16,246 nt of DNA, from NCBI GenBank assembly GCA_041747155.1, contig JBGTFQ010000161.1, positions 1 to 16,246 of the forward strand, written 5' to 3'. This DNA comes from JACDDK01 sp041747155 (lineage in GTDB: Bacteria; Actinomycetota; Rubrobacteria; Rubrobacterales; Rubrobacteraceae). Shown in pieces: positions 8,867-15,941 of this stretch (positions are counted from its first letter, which is position 1; each line of letters starts with the position of its first letter). A model generated the notes under the pieces. That model saw nothing but the letters and a program-made list of their open reading frames with translations. It had not been told where the DNA came from and did not search any database. A program made the position numbers and the translations under genes.

Positions 8867-10292
8867 CGATTTTATAGTTTGGGTCAACTACTTTGTCCTG
8901 ATCTACTTTCTGGTGATCAACAGCGTCTATCTGACCCTGTACACGATATCCTTCGCCGAGATAGCAGATTATGTGCGCCGCGAGGTTTTCTCGGGTTTCT
9001 CAGAGCTTTTTACGTCCAACTACGCTCCGCCGGTCTCGGTCGTCGTCCCCGCCTACAATGAAGAGGCTTCCATAGCGGATAGCGTTCGGTCGTTCCTAAC
9101 CCTCACTTATCCGCTGCACGAAGTCGTGGTAGTCAACGACGGCTCCAAAGACGCAACCCTCGAAGTCTTGATGGAGGAGTTCGATCTCTACGAGGCCGAT
9201 AACCCCGTCCGGCGACAATTAGACTTCGCCCCCTTGCACGGCATCTACGCCTCCACCTCCGAGCGGTTGATCGTCGTGGACAAGGAGAACGGCGGTAAGG
9301 CCGACGCTCTAAACGCCGGTATCTGTGCGGCTAACTACCCGTTGGTCTGCTGCTTGGACGCGGACATCATCCTCGAAGAAGACGCCCTTCTGAGGGTGGC
9401 GCGGCCCATGATCGAATCGAGCGAAGTCGCCGCCGTGGGAGGCATCGTCCGCGTAGCAAACGGCTGCGAGTTCGAGAAAGGGCGCATCATTAAGGTCAAG
9501 ACACCTAAGAAAGCCCTCCCAAACTTCCAGATCGTCGAGTACCTTAGAGCCTTCATCGCGAGCCGGACCGCCTGGAGCAAGCTCAACTGCCTGCTCATTA
9601 TCTCCGGGGCTTTTGGGATGTTCCGACGCCGAGATCTCATAGCCGCTGGTGGCTACACTGAGGATACCGTCGGAGAAGATATGGAGCTCGTCACCCGGAT
9701 GCACCGAGTCCTGCGAGAGAACGACCGCCAGTATAAGATCGCCTTCGTCCCCGACCCAATAGCCTGGACCGAAGTCCCAGATACCCTGCGCGTTCTCCGT
9801 CGCCAACGCGACCGCTGGCACCGGGGTCTGATCGACACCCTCTTCCGTCACCGGCGAATGCTCTTCAATCCCCGCTACGGAACTATCGGCCTACTCGGGA
9901 TGCCGTACTTCTTCCTCTTCGAGTTTCTCGGCCCCGTGGTGGAGATCCTGGGATATACAGCCTTTGTAGTCGGCCTAGCGCTAGGCGTTCTGAACCTGGA
10001 GTTCGCCATCGCCTTCTTCCTCGTGGCCGTCGGACTTGGCGTACTCCTGTCCACGGCGGCGGTCTTTCTAGAGGAGCTGCGCCTGGAACGGTATCCGCGC
10101 TGGTGGGACATAGCCAAGCTAACCCTCTACGGTATACTCGAAAACTTCGGCTACCGGCAGATAAACACCCTGTGGCGAGTGATCGCCATTGTGTCGTTCT
10201 TACGTAAGAGTACTGACTGGGGCTCGATGGAGCGCCAGGGCTTCGCACCCGAGAACAAAGACCGCAGCGCGCCGGAAAAACGGACAAACTAG
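8856..10292 (+). CDS. Processive family 2 glycosyltransferase (polysaccharide synthase)
   Basis: This 478-residue integral membrane protein resembles cellulose, hyaluronan and poly-N-acetylglucosamine synthases. An N-terminal TM segment (11-32) precedes a GT-A domain with VVNDGS (D95), DAD (168-170), GED (D275 as probable catalytic base) and QRDRW (317-321). Together these form the D, DxD, D, QxxRW signature of processive GT2 enzymes. Further hydrophobic segments lie at about 343-405 and 420-450. The protein ends in a WGxMxRxGF motif (455-463) and a charged tail. It is expected to polymerise a nucleotide-activated sugar in the cytoplasm and export the chain; the sugar cannot be told from sequence. 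There is no PilZ domain after the TM region, unlike BcsA. The start overlaps the HEAT gene, with GAGG just upstream. Confidence 0.93.
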   Translation: MTLSDFIVWVNYFVLIYFLVINSVYLTLYTISFAEIADYVRREVFSGFSELFTSNYAPPVSVVVPAYNEEASIADSVRSFLTLTYPLHEVVVVNDGSKDATLEVLMEEFDLYEADNPVRRQLDFAPLHGIYASTSERLIVVDKENGGKADALNAGICAANYPLVCCLDADIILEEDALLRVARPMIESSEVAAVGGIVRVANGCEFEKGRIIKVKTPKKALPNFQIVEYLRAFIASRTAWSKLNCLLIISGAFGMFRRRDLIAAGGYTEDTVGEDMELVTRMHRVLRENDRQYKIAFVPDPIAWTEVPDTLRVLRRQRDRWHRGLIDTLFRHRRMLFNPRYGTIGLLGMPYFFLFEFLGPVVEILGYTAFVVGLALGVLNLEFAIAFFLVAVGLGVLLSTAAVFLEELRLERYPRWWDIAKLTLYGILENFGYRQINTLWRVIAIVSFLRKSTDWGSMERQGFAPENKDRSAPEKRTN

Positions 10293-10345
10293 TGAAAGAT
10301 CACCGTACTCCAGACGACTTCGGCACCTGGACCAGGAGTAACTAA
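10292..10345 (+). other. 17-codon ORF between the GT2 and glycoside-hydrolase-like genes
   Basis: A GTG sharing one base with the GT2 stop (TAGTG) opens 17 codons ending at TAA 10343-10345, in frame with and one codon before the TTG at 10349. It spans almost the whole 56-base gap and contains the AGGAG of the downstream gene. It could be a coupling leader ORF, or chance. No recognisable product. Confidence 0.2.
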
Positions 10346-10348
10346 GAC

Positions 10349-12634
10349 TTGTACCACAACTATCAATCAAGGACGCGCGCCAGGCTGAGAGTTCGTTTAT
10401 TGCGAGCCTCGATCTTGGTGCTCACCGCCGCTTTGCTTGCAGTCGCCCTGATCTCCTTTCTGCGCTGGGGCAAGGTAGAGCGGCCCGTGGCGGAGACGAA
10501 CGGTATAAAGCAGGTCTCGACCGTAAAGGATGCCCAACTCGCCATCTACGATGGCACAGGCTGGGAGACACGCTTCTGGGATGGGATGAACCTCGGCGCG
10601 ACGCTCCCCGGTCACGAACCCGGCGAGTTGGTGCCGACCAAAGAGGATTACCTGCGCTGGTTCCCGCAGATAAAGAACATGAACGTGGACGTTCTGCGCG
10701 TCTACACGATCCTCAACCCCGAATTCTACGACGCCCTCGAAGAATTCAATTCCACCCGCGAGGATCCTCTGTGGGTCATCCAGGGTGTCTGGTCGCCCGA
10801 AGAGGAGCTCACGGGCAACGACCTGGAAGGCCGGGACGCCTACACGCCCGAGATCACCGAGATATTTCACAACGAGGCCTCCGATGCCGTAAGCGTCGTG
10901 CACGGGGACGCCGACATTCCCGAGCGGCCGGGCCACGCCAGCGGACGTTACCGTTCGGACATCTCCCGGTACATGCTGGGCTGGATCGTCGGCACCGAAT
11001 GGTTTCCTCCAGCTGTGCAAAAAACCGATATCGCAAACCGAGGCATGAAACCCTTCTCCGGCAAGTATTTCAACTCTACGAAGGACGCCACGCCATTCGA
11101 GAGCTGGTCCGCCTCGGTCCTCGACACTCTAGCTAAAGAGGAGATGAAGTACGGTTGGCAACATCCCGTAGCGCTCTCGAACTGGCCGACGACCGATCCG
11201 CTGAAGCACCCGGACGAGGCTAACGATCAGGAAGACCTCGTCTCCGTCGATCCCATGAACATCAAGCCAACGTCCTCCTGGAAGGCTGGCTACTTCGCCT
11301 CGTATCACATATATCCCGCTTTCCCGGATTTCATGCGTTACGAGCCAAAGTATCAGGACTACAAAACACCCGAGGGAGAGAAAGACCCTTACGCCGGCTA
11401 CCTCAACGAGCTTCGCGCCCACCACGAGGGGATACCCTTGATCGCGGCGGAGTACGGAACCTCCTCCGCGAGAGGCATGGCTCACCGAGGGGCCCTGGGA
11501 CGAAATCAGGGAAACCACACGGAAGAAGCGCAGGGCAATATAAACGCCGACCTGCTCGATGATATCCACAACGAGGGCCTCGACGGCGGCATTTTGTTCT
11601 CCTGGCAGGATGAGTGGTTCAAGTTTGCTTGGAATACTGGTGAGCTGGAGATAAAAGATCGCCGTCCAATGTGGCTAAATCGTCTTACCAACGAGCAAAA
11701 CTATGGCGTCATAGCCTCTGAGCCCGGAGAGAATATCGAAGATGCCATCCACCTAGACGGCAATACGAAAGATTGGGATCAGCGAAGTAACGTGGGCAAC
11801 ATCATCAACCGAATCTCGAACCGCCTTCTGGGGAGGGTCGCGGGTGTCACCGAACAGGGTTACGAGGACTTCGACCTGAGTATCACGCATGATGAAGCCT
11901 ACTTGTATATGCTCTTAAAGAAAGAGAGCGGGGAATGGAGCTTTCCGCGCGACGAGGTAGACGTAGGGTTCGGCACACTGACCGGTGGCAGCGAGAGCGC
12001 GAATCTGGCTCCAGGACTCTCCTTTCCGGACGGTGGCTCCCAGTTTTTGCTGCGAATAAAAGACAAGGATGACTCCCGTATTCTGGTCAATAGTGCCTAC
12101 GATGTGCACACTTGGCTCTATGGAGACAAGCTCGACTATATATCCGATCCCGTAATAGAGAAAGACCCGCAGAAAGGTGTATTTTTGCCGTGGAAGCTCG
12201 CGCTAAACCGGCCATTGACTCTACCTCAGACCGAACGCAAGATCCCCTTCGAGGACTACGAGGTAGGCGTGATGAAACCTGGTATCACCGACCCCTCGGA
12301 CCCTGCCTACGACAGTCTCGCCGACTGGTACGCGGAGGGGGACGTGCTAGAAGTTCGTATCCCCTGGACGATGCTGGGCTTCACCGACCCAAGCAGCCTC
12401 AAGGTCTGGGACTACCCGTACAAGGCAAACGAAATCAAATCCGTAGTGGCAGACGAGTTGAGAATCTACCCGTCTGTACGTTCCTCCGGCAACACTGCGG
12501 AAAAAATAGTAGAGCCTCTCGACTATTCCTGGGATGGCTGGGAGCAACCAAACTTTCACGAACGCAAGAAGAAGAGCTACTACATCTTGCAGGATGCGTT
12601 CGAACGGCATGATCTGGTAAAAACATCGCCATGA
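10349..12634 (+). CDS. Membrane-anchored glycoside-hydrolase-like protein with CBM9-like C-terminal region
   Basis: The 761-residue protein has a basic N-terminus and one TM segment or signal anchor (about 20-38), so the rest should be extracytoplasmic. Residues about 62-450 look like a (beta/alpha)8 clan GH-A barrel. The features are GMNLGATLPG (79-88), VDVLRVYTIL near 113-122, GTEW with candidate acid/base E217, AAEYGTSSARG with candidate nucleophile E368, and GGILFSWQDEW (413-423). Residues about 467-700 (IHLDGNTKDW through EVRIPWTMLGF) resemble CBM9-type beta-sandwich modules. A tail (726-761) is similar to the next small ORF. I cannot assign a CAZy family. A role in trimming, modifying or releasing the GT2 product is inferred from context. 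The TTG start follows an in-frame TAA at 10343, with AGGAG (10334-10338) ten bases upstream. Confidence 0.85.
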   Translation: MYHNYQSRTRARLRVRLLRASILVLTAALLAVALISFLRWGKVERPVAETNGIKQVSTVKDAQLAIYDGTGWETRFWDGMNLGATLPGHEPGELVPTKEDYLRWFPQIKNMNVDVLRVYTILNPEFYDALEEFNSTREDPLWVIQGVWSPEEELTGNDLEGRDAYTPEITEIFHNEASDAVSVVHGDADIPERPGHASGRYRSDISRYMLGWIVGTEWFPPAVQKTDIANRGMKPFSGKYFNSTKDATPFESWSASVLDTLAKEEMKYGWQHPVALSNWPTTDPLKHPDEANDQEDLVSVDPMNIKPTSSWKAGYFASYHIYPAFPDFMRYEPKYQDYKTPEGEKDPYAGYLNELRAHHEGIPLIAAEYGTSSARGMAHRGALGRNQGNHTEEAQGNINADLLDDIHNEGLDGGILFSWQDEWFKFAWNTGELEIKDRRPMWLNRLTNEQNYGVIASEPGENIEDAIHLDGNTKDWDQRSNVGNIINRISNRLLGRVAGVTEQGYEDFDLSITHDEAYLYMLLKKESGEWSFPRDEVDVGFGTLTGGSESANLAPGLSFPDGGSQFLLRIKDKDDSRILVNSAYDVHTWLYGDKLDYISDPVIEKDPQKGVFLPWKLALNRPLTLPQTERKIPFEDYEVGVMKPGITDPSDPAYDSLADWYAEGDVLEVRIPWTMLGFTDPSSLKVWDYPYKANEIKSVVADELRIYPSVRSSGNTAEKIVEPLDYSWDGWEQPNFHERKKKSYYILQDAFERHDLVKTSP

Positions 12635-12831
12635 CTCCGAACCGCCGCAATGTCTGGAATTGTCTCCACGGGTTGGACGGGTTTCATCCTGTACCGGTCG
12701 ATGGCAGGATCAAGTCTCCATCCTATTCGTTGAATAGCTGGGACGAGCTGATCCACCGTGAGCGCGGGAAACAGAGCTACAGCATTCTGCGCCAAGCGTT
12801 CGCACGCAGCGAGATATTGGAGACACCGTGA
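12631..12831 (+). CDS. 66-residue ORF resembling the tail of the upstream glycoside-hydrolase-like protein
   Basis: Its ATG overlaps the upstream stop (ATGA) and its own TGA overlaps the next start (GTGA), so it sits exactly between two coupled genes. Residues 32-66 align without gaps to residues 726-760 of the upstream protein, with 14 of 35 identical by my hand count, including Y-S, W, E-R, S-Y, I-L, A-F and R. Residues 1-25 show no similarity I can see. No signal peptide, TM segment or own ribosome binding site is evident. The likeliest reading is an in-frame deletion remnant of a second, tandem paralogue that kept its start and C-terminal tail. A real small protein carrying the tail module is the alternative. 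Whether it is translated is unknown. Confidence 0.55.
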   Translation: MTPNRRNVWNCLHGLDGFHPVPVDGRIKSPSYSLNSWDELIHRERGKQSYSILRQAFARSEILETP

Positions 12832-13856
12832 GCGGGCTGCGACTTTCAGTGTCTCGTCTTTTCGGTATTAGTGTCCTCTTGACGCTTCTGTTGGCGATCG
12901 CTTTCGGATGTTCGGGGAGTTCGGGAGAAGGCACTCGCGTTGGAGCGGAGATCAACGCTTTCGAGATCTCTTCTGGAGCCCATCGCACGGGGTATCCGTT
13001 GCTGGCCTCCGCCGGAATGCGAAGCACCGCCACAGTTCGCTACACATATTGGATGGGCTACAGCGTCCAGAATCCAAAGGGCGAATGGTACGACGCTCCG
13101 GCCATCCCGGTCGAGCTAACGCCCGGCCAAGATTCGGGAGCGCGGGGCTTCACCACGGAGCCACTCAATGTTTCCGGCCTGCACACAGCTCGCACCGCCA
13201 TCTGGACCGACGATCCCGCCGACAAGGATGCCGGAGCCGCACTGCTAGACAAATCCGAGACGACCTTTCGGGTTTATCAAGAACGCGAGGACTTCGACTC
13301 CCTGGACTCCGACCGCTGGAAGAAAGATGAAAACAGACTTGGCCGGGGCCAATTTCAACCCGACAACGCCGATACCAAAGACGGCAATCTCCGGTTGAAG
13401 ATACCTAAGAAAGGCTTCGATGGAGCCCAGATCTCCTCGAAGAAAAAGTACGGTTACGGTTCGTATACCGCTCGCATAAAAGTACCCGACGCGCCCACTT
13501 CAATCACTGGGTTCTTTCTCTACGAGCCCCCGGACTTTCAGAGCGAGGTGGACATCGAAATTCACAACGATCCGAAAGGCAAGATCCTCTTTACAACCTA
13601 CGCGAACGGAGAGCAGACCCACACCCGGACAATGGACCTCCCCTTCGATCCGACAAAGGATTTCCACGACTACGGCTTCGAGTACCGGAAGGGCGAGTTA
13701 ATCTTTCACGTCGATGATCGTCCAATGACAACTTTCGAGGACGGCATCCCGGACCGCCCCATGAAGCTCTACGTCAACACTTGGTATCCGCAATGGCTCG
13801 CGGGTAAAGAAAGCTCCCAAGACCGAAGCGTGCTAGTCGATTCTATAGAAAACTGA
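12828..13856 (+). CDS. Secreted GH16-family glycoside hydrolase, probable lipoprotein
   Basis: The 342-residue protein has a signal sequence (1-27) ending in AFGC. Lipidation at C28 is likely, though the lipobox is not ideal because consensus has Leu at -3. A beta-rich region (about 40-150) of unknown family follows, then a GH16 domain (about 153-341). The catalytic signature EVDIE (240-244) matches the GH16 ExDxE motif, with E240 as nucleophile and E244 as acid/base. The upstream GYGSYTARIKV (208-218) and downstream YGFEYRKGELIFHVDD (282-297) are also typical of GH16. The enzyme should cleave a beta-glucan or beta-galactan-type chain outside the cell. Next to a processive synthase it may set chain length or release polymer. 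GGAG at 12819-12822 supports the GTG start, which overlaps the previous stop. Confidence 0.92.
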   Translation: MSGLRLSVSRLFGISVLLTLLLAIAFGCSGSSGEGTRVGAEINAFEISSGAHRTGYPLLASAGMRSTATVRYTYWMGYSVQNPKGEWYDAPAIPVELTPGQDSGARGFTTEPLNVSGLHTARTAIWTDDPADKDAGAALLDKSETTFRVYQEREDFDSLDSDRWKKDENRLGRGQFQPDNADTKDGNLRLKIPKKGFDGAQISSKKKYGYGSYTARIKVPDAPTSITGFFLYEPPDFQSEVDIEIHNDPKGKILFTTYANGEQTHTRTMDLPFDPTKDFHDYGFEYRKGELIFHVDDRPMTTFEDGIPDRPMKLYVNTWYPQWLAGKESSQDRSVLVDSIEN

Positions 13857-13945
13857 TCTAGCCGGTCAGGAAAACTGGAGAGCAACGTGCTCGACTCGTC
13901 CGACGTTTGGCCTTCTTGAGTGAAGCTCCTGATCATCCCCTACCG

Positions 13946-13951
13946 TATAAT
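13946..13951 (+). promoter_or_regulatory. tenA: -10 box candidate for tenA
   Basis: A perfect TATAAT lies 43 bases before the tenA ATG. No good TTGACA-like hexamer lies 16-18 bases upstream; a TTGAGT at 13916-13921 is 24 bases away, which is too far. The promoter is plausible because the operon direction does not force read-through, but it is unproven. Confidence 0.45.
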
Positions 13952-13983
13952 CTTGGCGGGGTTTCGTGCTGATAGACAGAGTT

Positions 13984-13989
13984 AGGAGG
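13984..13989 (+). promoter_or_regulatory. tenA: Strong ribosome binding site of tenA
   Basis: AGGAGG lies five bases before the ATG at 13995 and fixes that start. Confidence 0.8.
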
Positions 13990-13994
13990 CTGAC

Positions 13995-14684
13995 ATGACG
14001 AAGATTTCGAGGAGCCGACGGACAGGATTTACGGGTGAGCTTTGGGCTTCCATTGAGCCCATTCACAGCGAGATACTCTCCCACCCGTTCCTGCTCGGAC
14101 TTACTGATGGCTCACTGCCGGAGGAGTGCTTCCGGCATTACGTCCTCCAAGATGCACTCTATTTGCGCGACTACGCCCGTGCTCTCAGCCTCGTTGGCAC
14201 ACGTTCGGGCGACGACGACACACTGGTCATGTTCGCCGAACACGCCGCCGGAGCCATCGTCGTCGAACGAAGCTTGCACGAAGGGTTCCTGAAAGACTTC
14301 GGATTGCCGGAGGACGTGGTTGACCAGACGCCCGTAGCCCCCACCACACTCGCGTATACAAGCTACCTACTAAGAGTGACTTCTCTGGGGGATTTTCATG
14401 AGGCACTCGCCGCCGTGCTGCCGTGCTACTGGATCTACGCGGAGGTCGGAAAAGCTCTGCTGGATGAAGGCTCACCAGACCCAAGATACCAAAAGTGGAT
14501 AGAGACCTACGGCGGCGAAGACTTCGGAGCACTCGTGGAGGACGTCCTGGACCTGACCGACCGCGTTTGCAAAGACCTCAACGACAGCCAAAAGAGAGCG
14601 GTCAAGACAGCCTTCGTGACTACGAGCCGCTACGAGTGGATGTTCTGGAACATGGGCTGGACGCTCGAAGAGTGGCCGGTGTGA
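13995..14684 (+). CDS. tenA: TenA family aminopyrimidine aminohydrolase / thiaminase II
   Basis: The 229-residue all-helical cytoplasmic protein has the usual TenA length. It carries RHYVLQDALYLRDYARAL (47-64), with D53 and nearby tyrosines expected to bind the pyrimidine. C144 in LPCYWIYAEVGK is the catalytic cysteine of the TenA_C class, and E214 in SRYEWMFWNM is the conserved catalytic glutamate. TenA_C enzymes salvage thiamine breakdown products by hydrolysing aminomethyl-pyrimidine to HMP and can cleave thiamine. The thiL gene converges on it from the other strand, which keeps the thiamine theme. It has its own promoter-like box and strong ribosome binding site, and appears monocistronic with a hairpin just after its stop. 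Function is confident at family level; which substrate dominates is not known. Confidence 0.92.
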   Translation: MTKISRSRRTGFTGELWASIEPIHSEILSHPFLLGLTDGSLPEECFRHYVLQDALYLRDYARALSLVGTRSGDDDTLVMFAEHAAGAIVVERSLHEGFLKDFGLPEDVVDQTPVAPTTLAYTSYLLRVTSLGDFHEALAAVLPCYWIYAEVGKALLDEGSPDPRYQKWIETYGGEDFGALVEDVLDLTDRVCKDLNDSQKRAVKTAFVTTSRYEWMFWNMGWTLEEWPV

Positions 14685-14689
14685 TATTT

Positions 14690-14730
14690 AGGTAGACAGC
14701 TAGTCGGAACAACCGTCTAGCTGTCTACCT
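14690..14730. terminator. Bidirectional hairpin terminator between tenA and thiL
   Basis: The 14-base arms 14690-14703 (AGGTAGACAGCTAG) and 14717-14730 are perfect reverse complements. Inside, a T/T mismatch is followed by CGG/CCG pairs closing an AACAA loop. Outside, ATTT/AAAT can extend the stem past one bulged base. The hairpin begins five bases after the tenA stop and contains the thiL stop codon (14725-14727) in its right arm. It can serve both convergent genes, though neither side has a long T-run. Confidence 0.75.
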
Positions 14731-15663
14731 GAAATGGTCCCAGCCTGACAGGTTTTCTACCGGGTTGCCGTTGCTAAGAAATATAGTGTCTTCGTCTTCG
14801 ACTATTGAGCCGATGACGGTTAGAGGGAGTTCTAGACCTTCACCTAGAGCTATGATGACCTCCTCGGGAGCGGAGATCAGCAACTCGTAGTCTTCTCCGC
14901 CCGTAGCCGCGAGCTCTTCCGGGCGGCGATTGAACATGGCGGCAATCTCCCGTGTGTCTTCGGATATTGGCAATCTCTCTAGCTCGACGCGGCATCCCAC
15001 GCCGCTGGCTTCGCAGATACGTTTGGCGTCCGTAGCGAGGCCATCGGAGAGATCGAGCATCGCGCTCACTCCTAGGCGAGCGGCTATCTTACCGGCAGCG
15101 ACTCGGGGCTCGGGGCGCAGGTGTTTCTGGATGAGACGGTCGGGTTCCCGGTAATCTTTCTGTAGGGCCAACAACCCGGCTGCTGATGCTCCAAGCTCGC
15201 CAGTGACGGCCAGTAGATCCCCTGGCCGGGCTCCGGAGCGCAGAACGGGCGGCGCGGTTAGCTCGCCCAATATCGACACGTCGATAGTAAGCGCGGCAGC
15301 TCGGGTGGTGTCACCGCCGAGCGGAAAGACATCGAACTCAGCGCAAGCCTGCATCACGCCCTCCATGCAGCGCAGGGTAGTCTCGGAGTCGCCCGCCCCC
15401 CCGGAGACCAGGATAAATCGCGGGGTCGAGCCCATCGCGGCTACGTCCGAGACGTTGACGGCGACCGCCTTGTAGCCTACGTCTTCCGGGGTGGACCAGG
15501 CCATCTCGAAGTGGTAGCCCGAGACCAGCATGTCCGCAGCAGCGACCCAGTCGCGGTCTCCTAGGCGTATCACGGCGCAGTCGTCACCGATGCCGACGAT
15601 GACTTCTTCCGGCGCGTCCGGCAGGTTGCTGGAGAGCTTGCGGATGACGTCCAACTCGTTCAA
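14725..15663 (-). CDS. thiL: Thiamine-monophosphate kinase
   Basis: The 312-residue protein has the normal ThiL length and fold signature. It shows VGIGDDCAV (23-31, Mg/ATP-binding aspartates D27-D28), ADMLVSGYHF (43-52, usually DTLVEGVHF), VNVSDVAAMG (69-78), GGDTTR (116-121), LDLSDGLATD (203-212) and GGEDYELL (255-262). ThiL phosphorylates thiamine monophosphate to thiamine pyrophosphate, the last step of cofactor synthesis, in the cytoplasm. The TTG start is supported by GAGGGGAG (15669-15676) five bases upstream and by the TTGA overlap with the preceding membrane-protein gene. It is the last gene of a minus-strand operon and ends inside the shared hairpin terminator. The serine replacing the usual glutamate in the substrate loop is a minor departure. 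Confidence 0.95.
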   Translation of the reverse strand: MNELDVIRKLSSNLPDAPEEVIVGIGDDCAVIRLGDRDWVAAADMLVSGYHFEMAWSTPEDVGYKAVAVNVSDVAAMGSTPRFILVSGGAGDSETTLRCMEGVMQACAEFDVFPLGGDTTRAAALTIDVSILGELTAPPVLRSGARPGDLLAVTGELGASAAGLLALQKDYREPDRLIQKHLRPEPRVAAGKIAARLGVSAMLDLSDGLATDAKRICEASGVGCRVELERLPISEDTREIAAMFNRRPEELAATGGEDYELLISAPEEVIIALGEGLELPLTVIGSIVEDEDTIFLSNGNPVENLSGWDHFR

Positions 15664-15941
15664 CGCCGCTCCCCTCGGAACCAGTTGCGAGGATCGAAGA
15701 ACCGCCGATACCGTTTGGCGACTTCTTTACCGATAATGATCGCAGTCCCCCAGAACACGATCTCGGCGGCTAGGACGAATCCCCCAGCGGCCCAAACCTT
15801 CGCCGAAGTTGCTAGAGGCAGAAATGGAACCACGACCGCCACTGTATACAGCAAGCTGGGTATGACGAGCAAGAACGTAGCGTAGAGCCACTTTTTACGG
15901 CGGGATGTCTCCGGGACCGCCTCGGTGCGCAGGTCGCTCAC
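15660..15941 (-). CDS. Small two-TM membrane protein, transporter-suffix-domain-like
   Basis: The 93-residue protein has a charged cytoplasmic N-terminus, TM segments at about 18-42 and 49-72, and a basic tail ending in RYRRFFDPRNWFRGERR. The features VPFLPLATSAK, EIVFWGTAIIIGKEV and the (D/N)PRNW tail resemble the small proteins annotated as transporter suffix domain-containing. That family's function is unknown to me, and I recall it without being able to search. The GTG start has GAGGAGG (15947-15953) five bases upstream and overlaps the NUDIX stop (GTGA). Its own stop overlaps the thiL start (TTGA), so it is co-translated with thiL. A role in transporting thiamine or its precursors is only a contextual possibility. 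Confidence 0.75.
   Translation of the reverse strand: MSDLRTEAVPETSRRKKWLYATFLLVIPSLLYTVAVVVPFLPLATSAKVWAAGGFVLAAEIVFWGTAIIIGKEVAKRYRRFFDPRNWFRGERR

Larger units (their letters stand above)
13857..13994 (+). other. Intergenic region between the GH16 gene and tenA
   Basis: These 138 bases hold the probable tenA promoter and ribosome binding site. No convincing terminator for the polysaccharide operon is seen: the best hairpin near its start (CCGGT/ACTGG, 13862-13877) is five pairs including a wobble and has no T-run. Conserved TPP-riboswitch elements are also not seen. Confidence 0.6.

Noticed and set aside
9309..9851. A 180-codon minus-strand open frame
   Set aside because: It is antisense to the catalytic core of the GT2, whose motifs are intact; it is a by-product of GC-rich codon use.
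10120..10292. PilZ domain at the GT2 C-terminus
   Set aside because: After the last hydrophobic region only about 28 residues remain, with no RxxxR or D/NxSxxG motif.
12112..12612. A 166-codon plus-strand frame inside the glycoside-hydrolase-like gene
   Set aside because: The overlapping frame encodes the CBM9-like region and conserved tail, while this one is arginine-rich with no domain.
13862..13877. Terminator for the polysaccharide operon
   Set aside because: The stem is only five pairs with a wobble and no T-run follows.
13857..13994. TPP riboswitch upstream of tenA
   Set aside because: A CTCCTGATC-like string is present, but I see no CTGAGA element and none of the expected paired stems in order.
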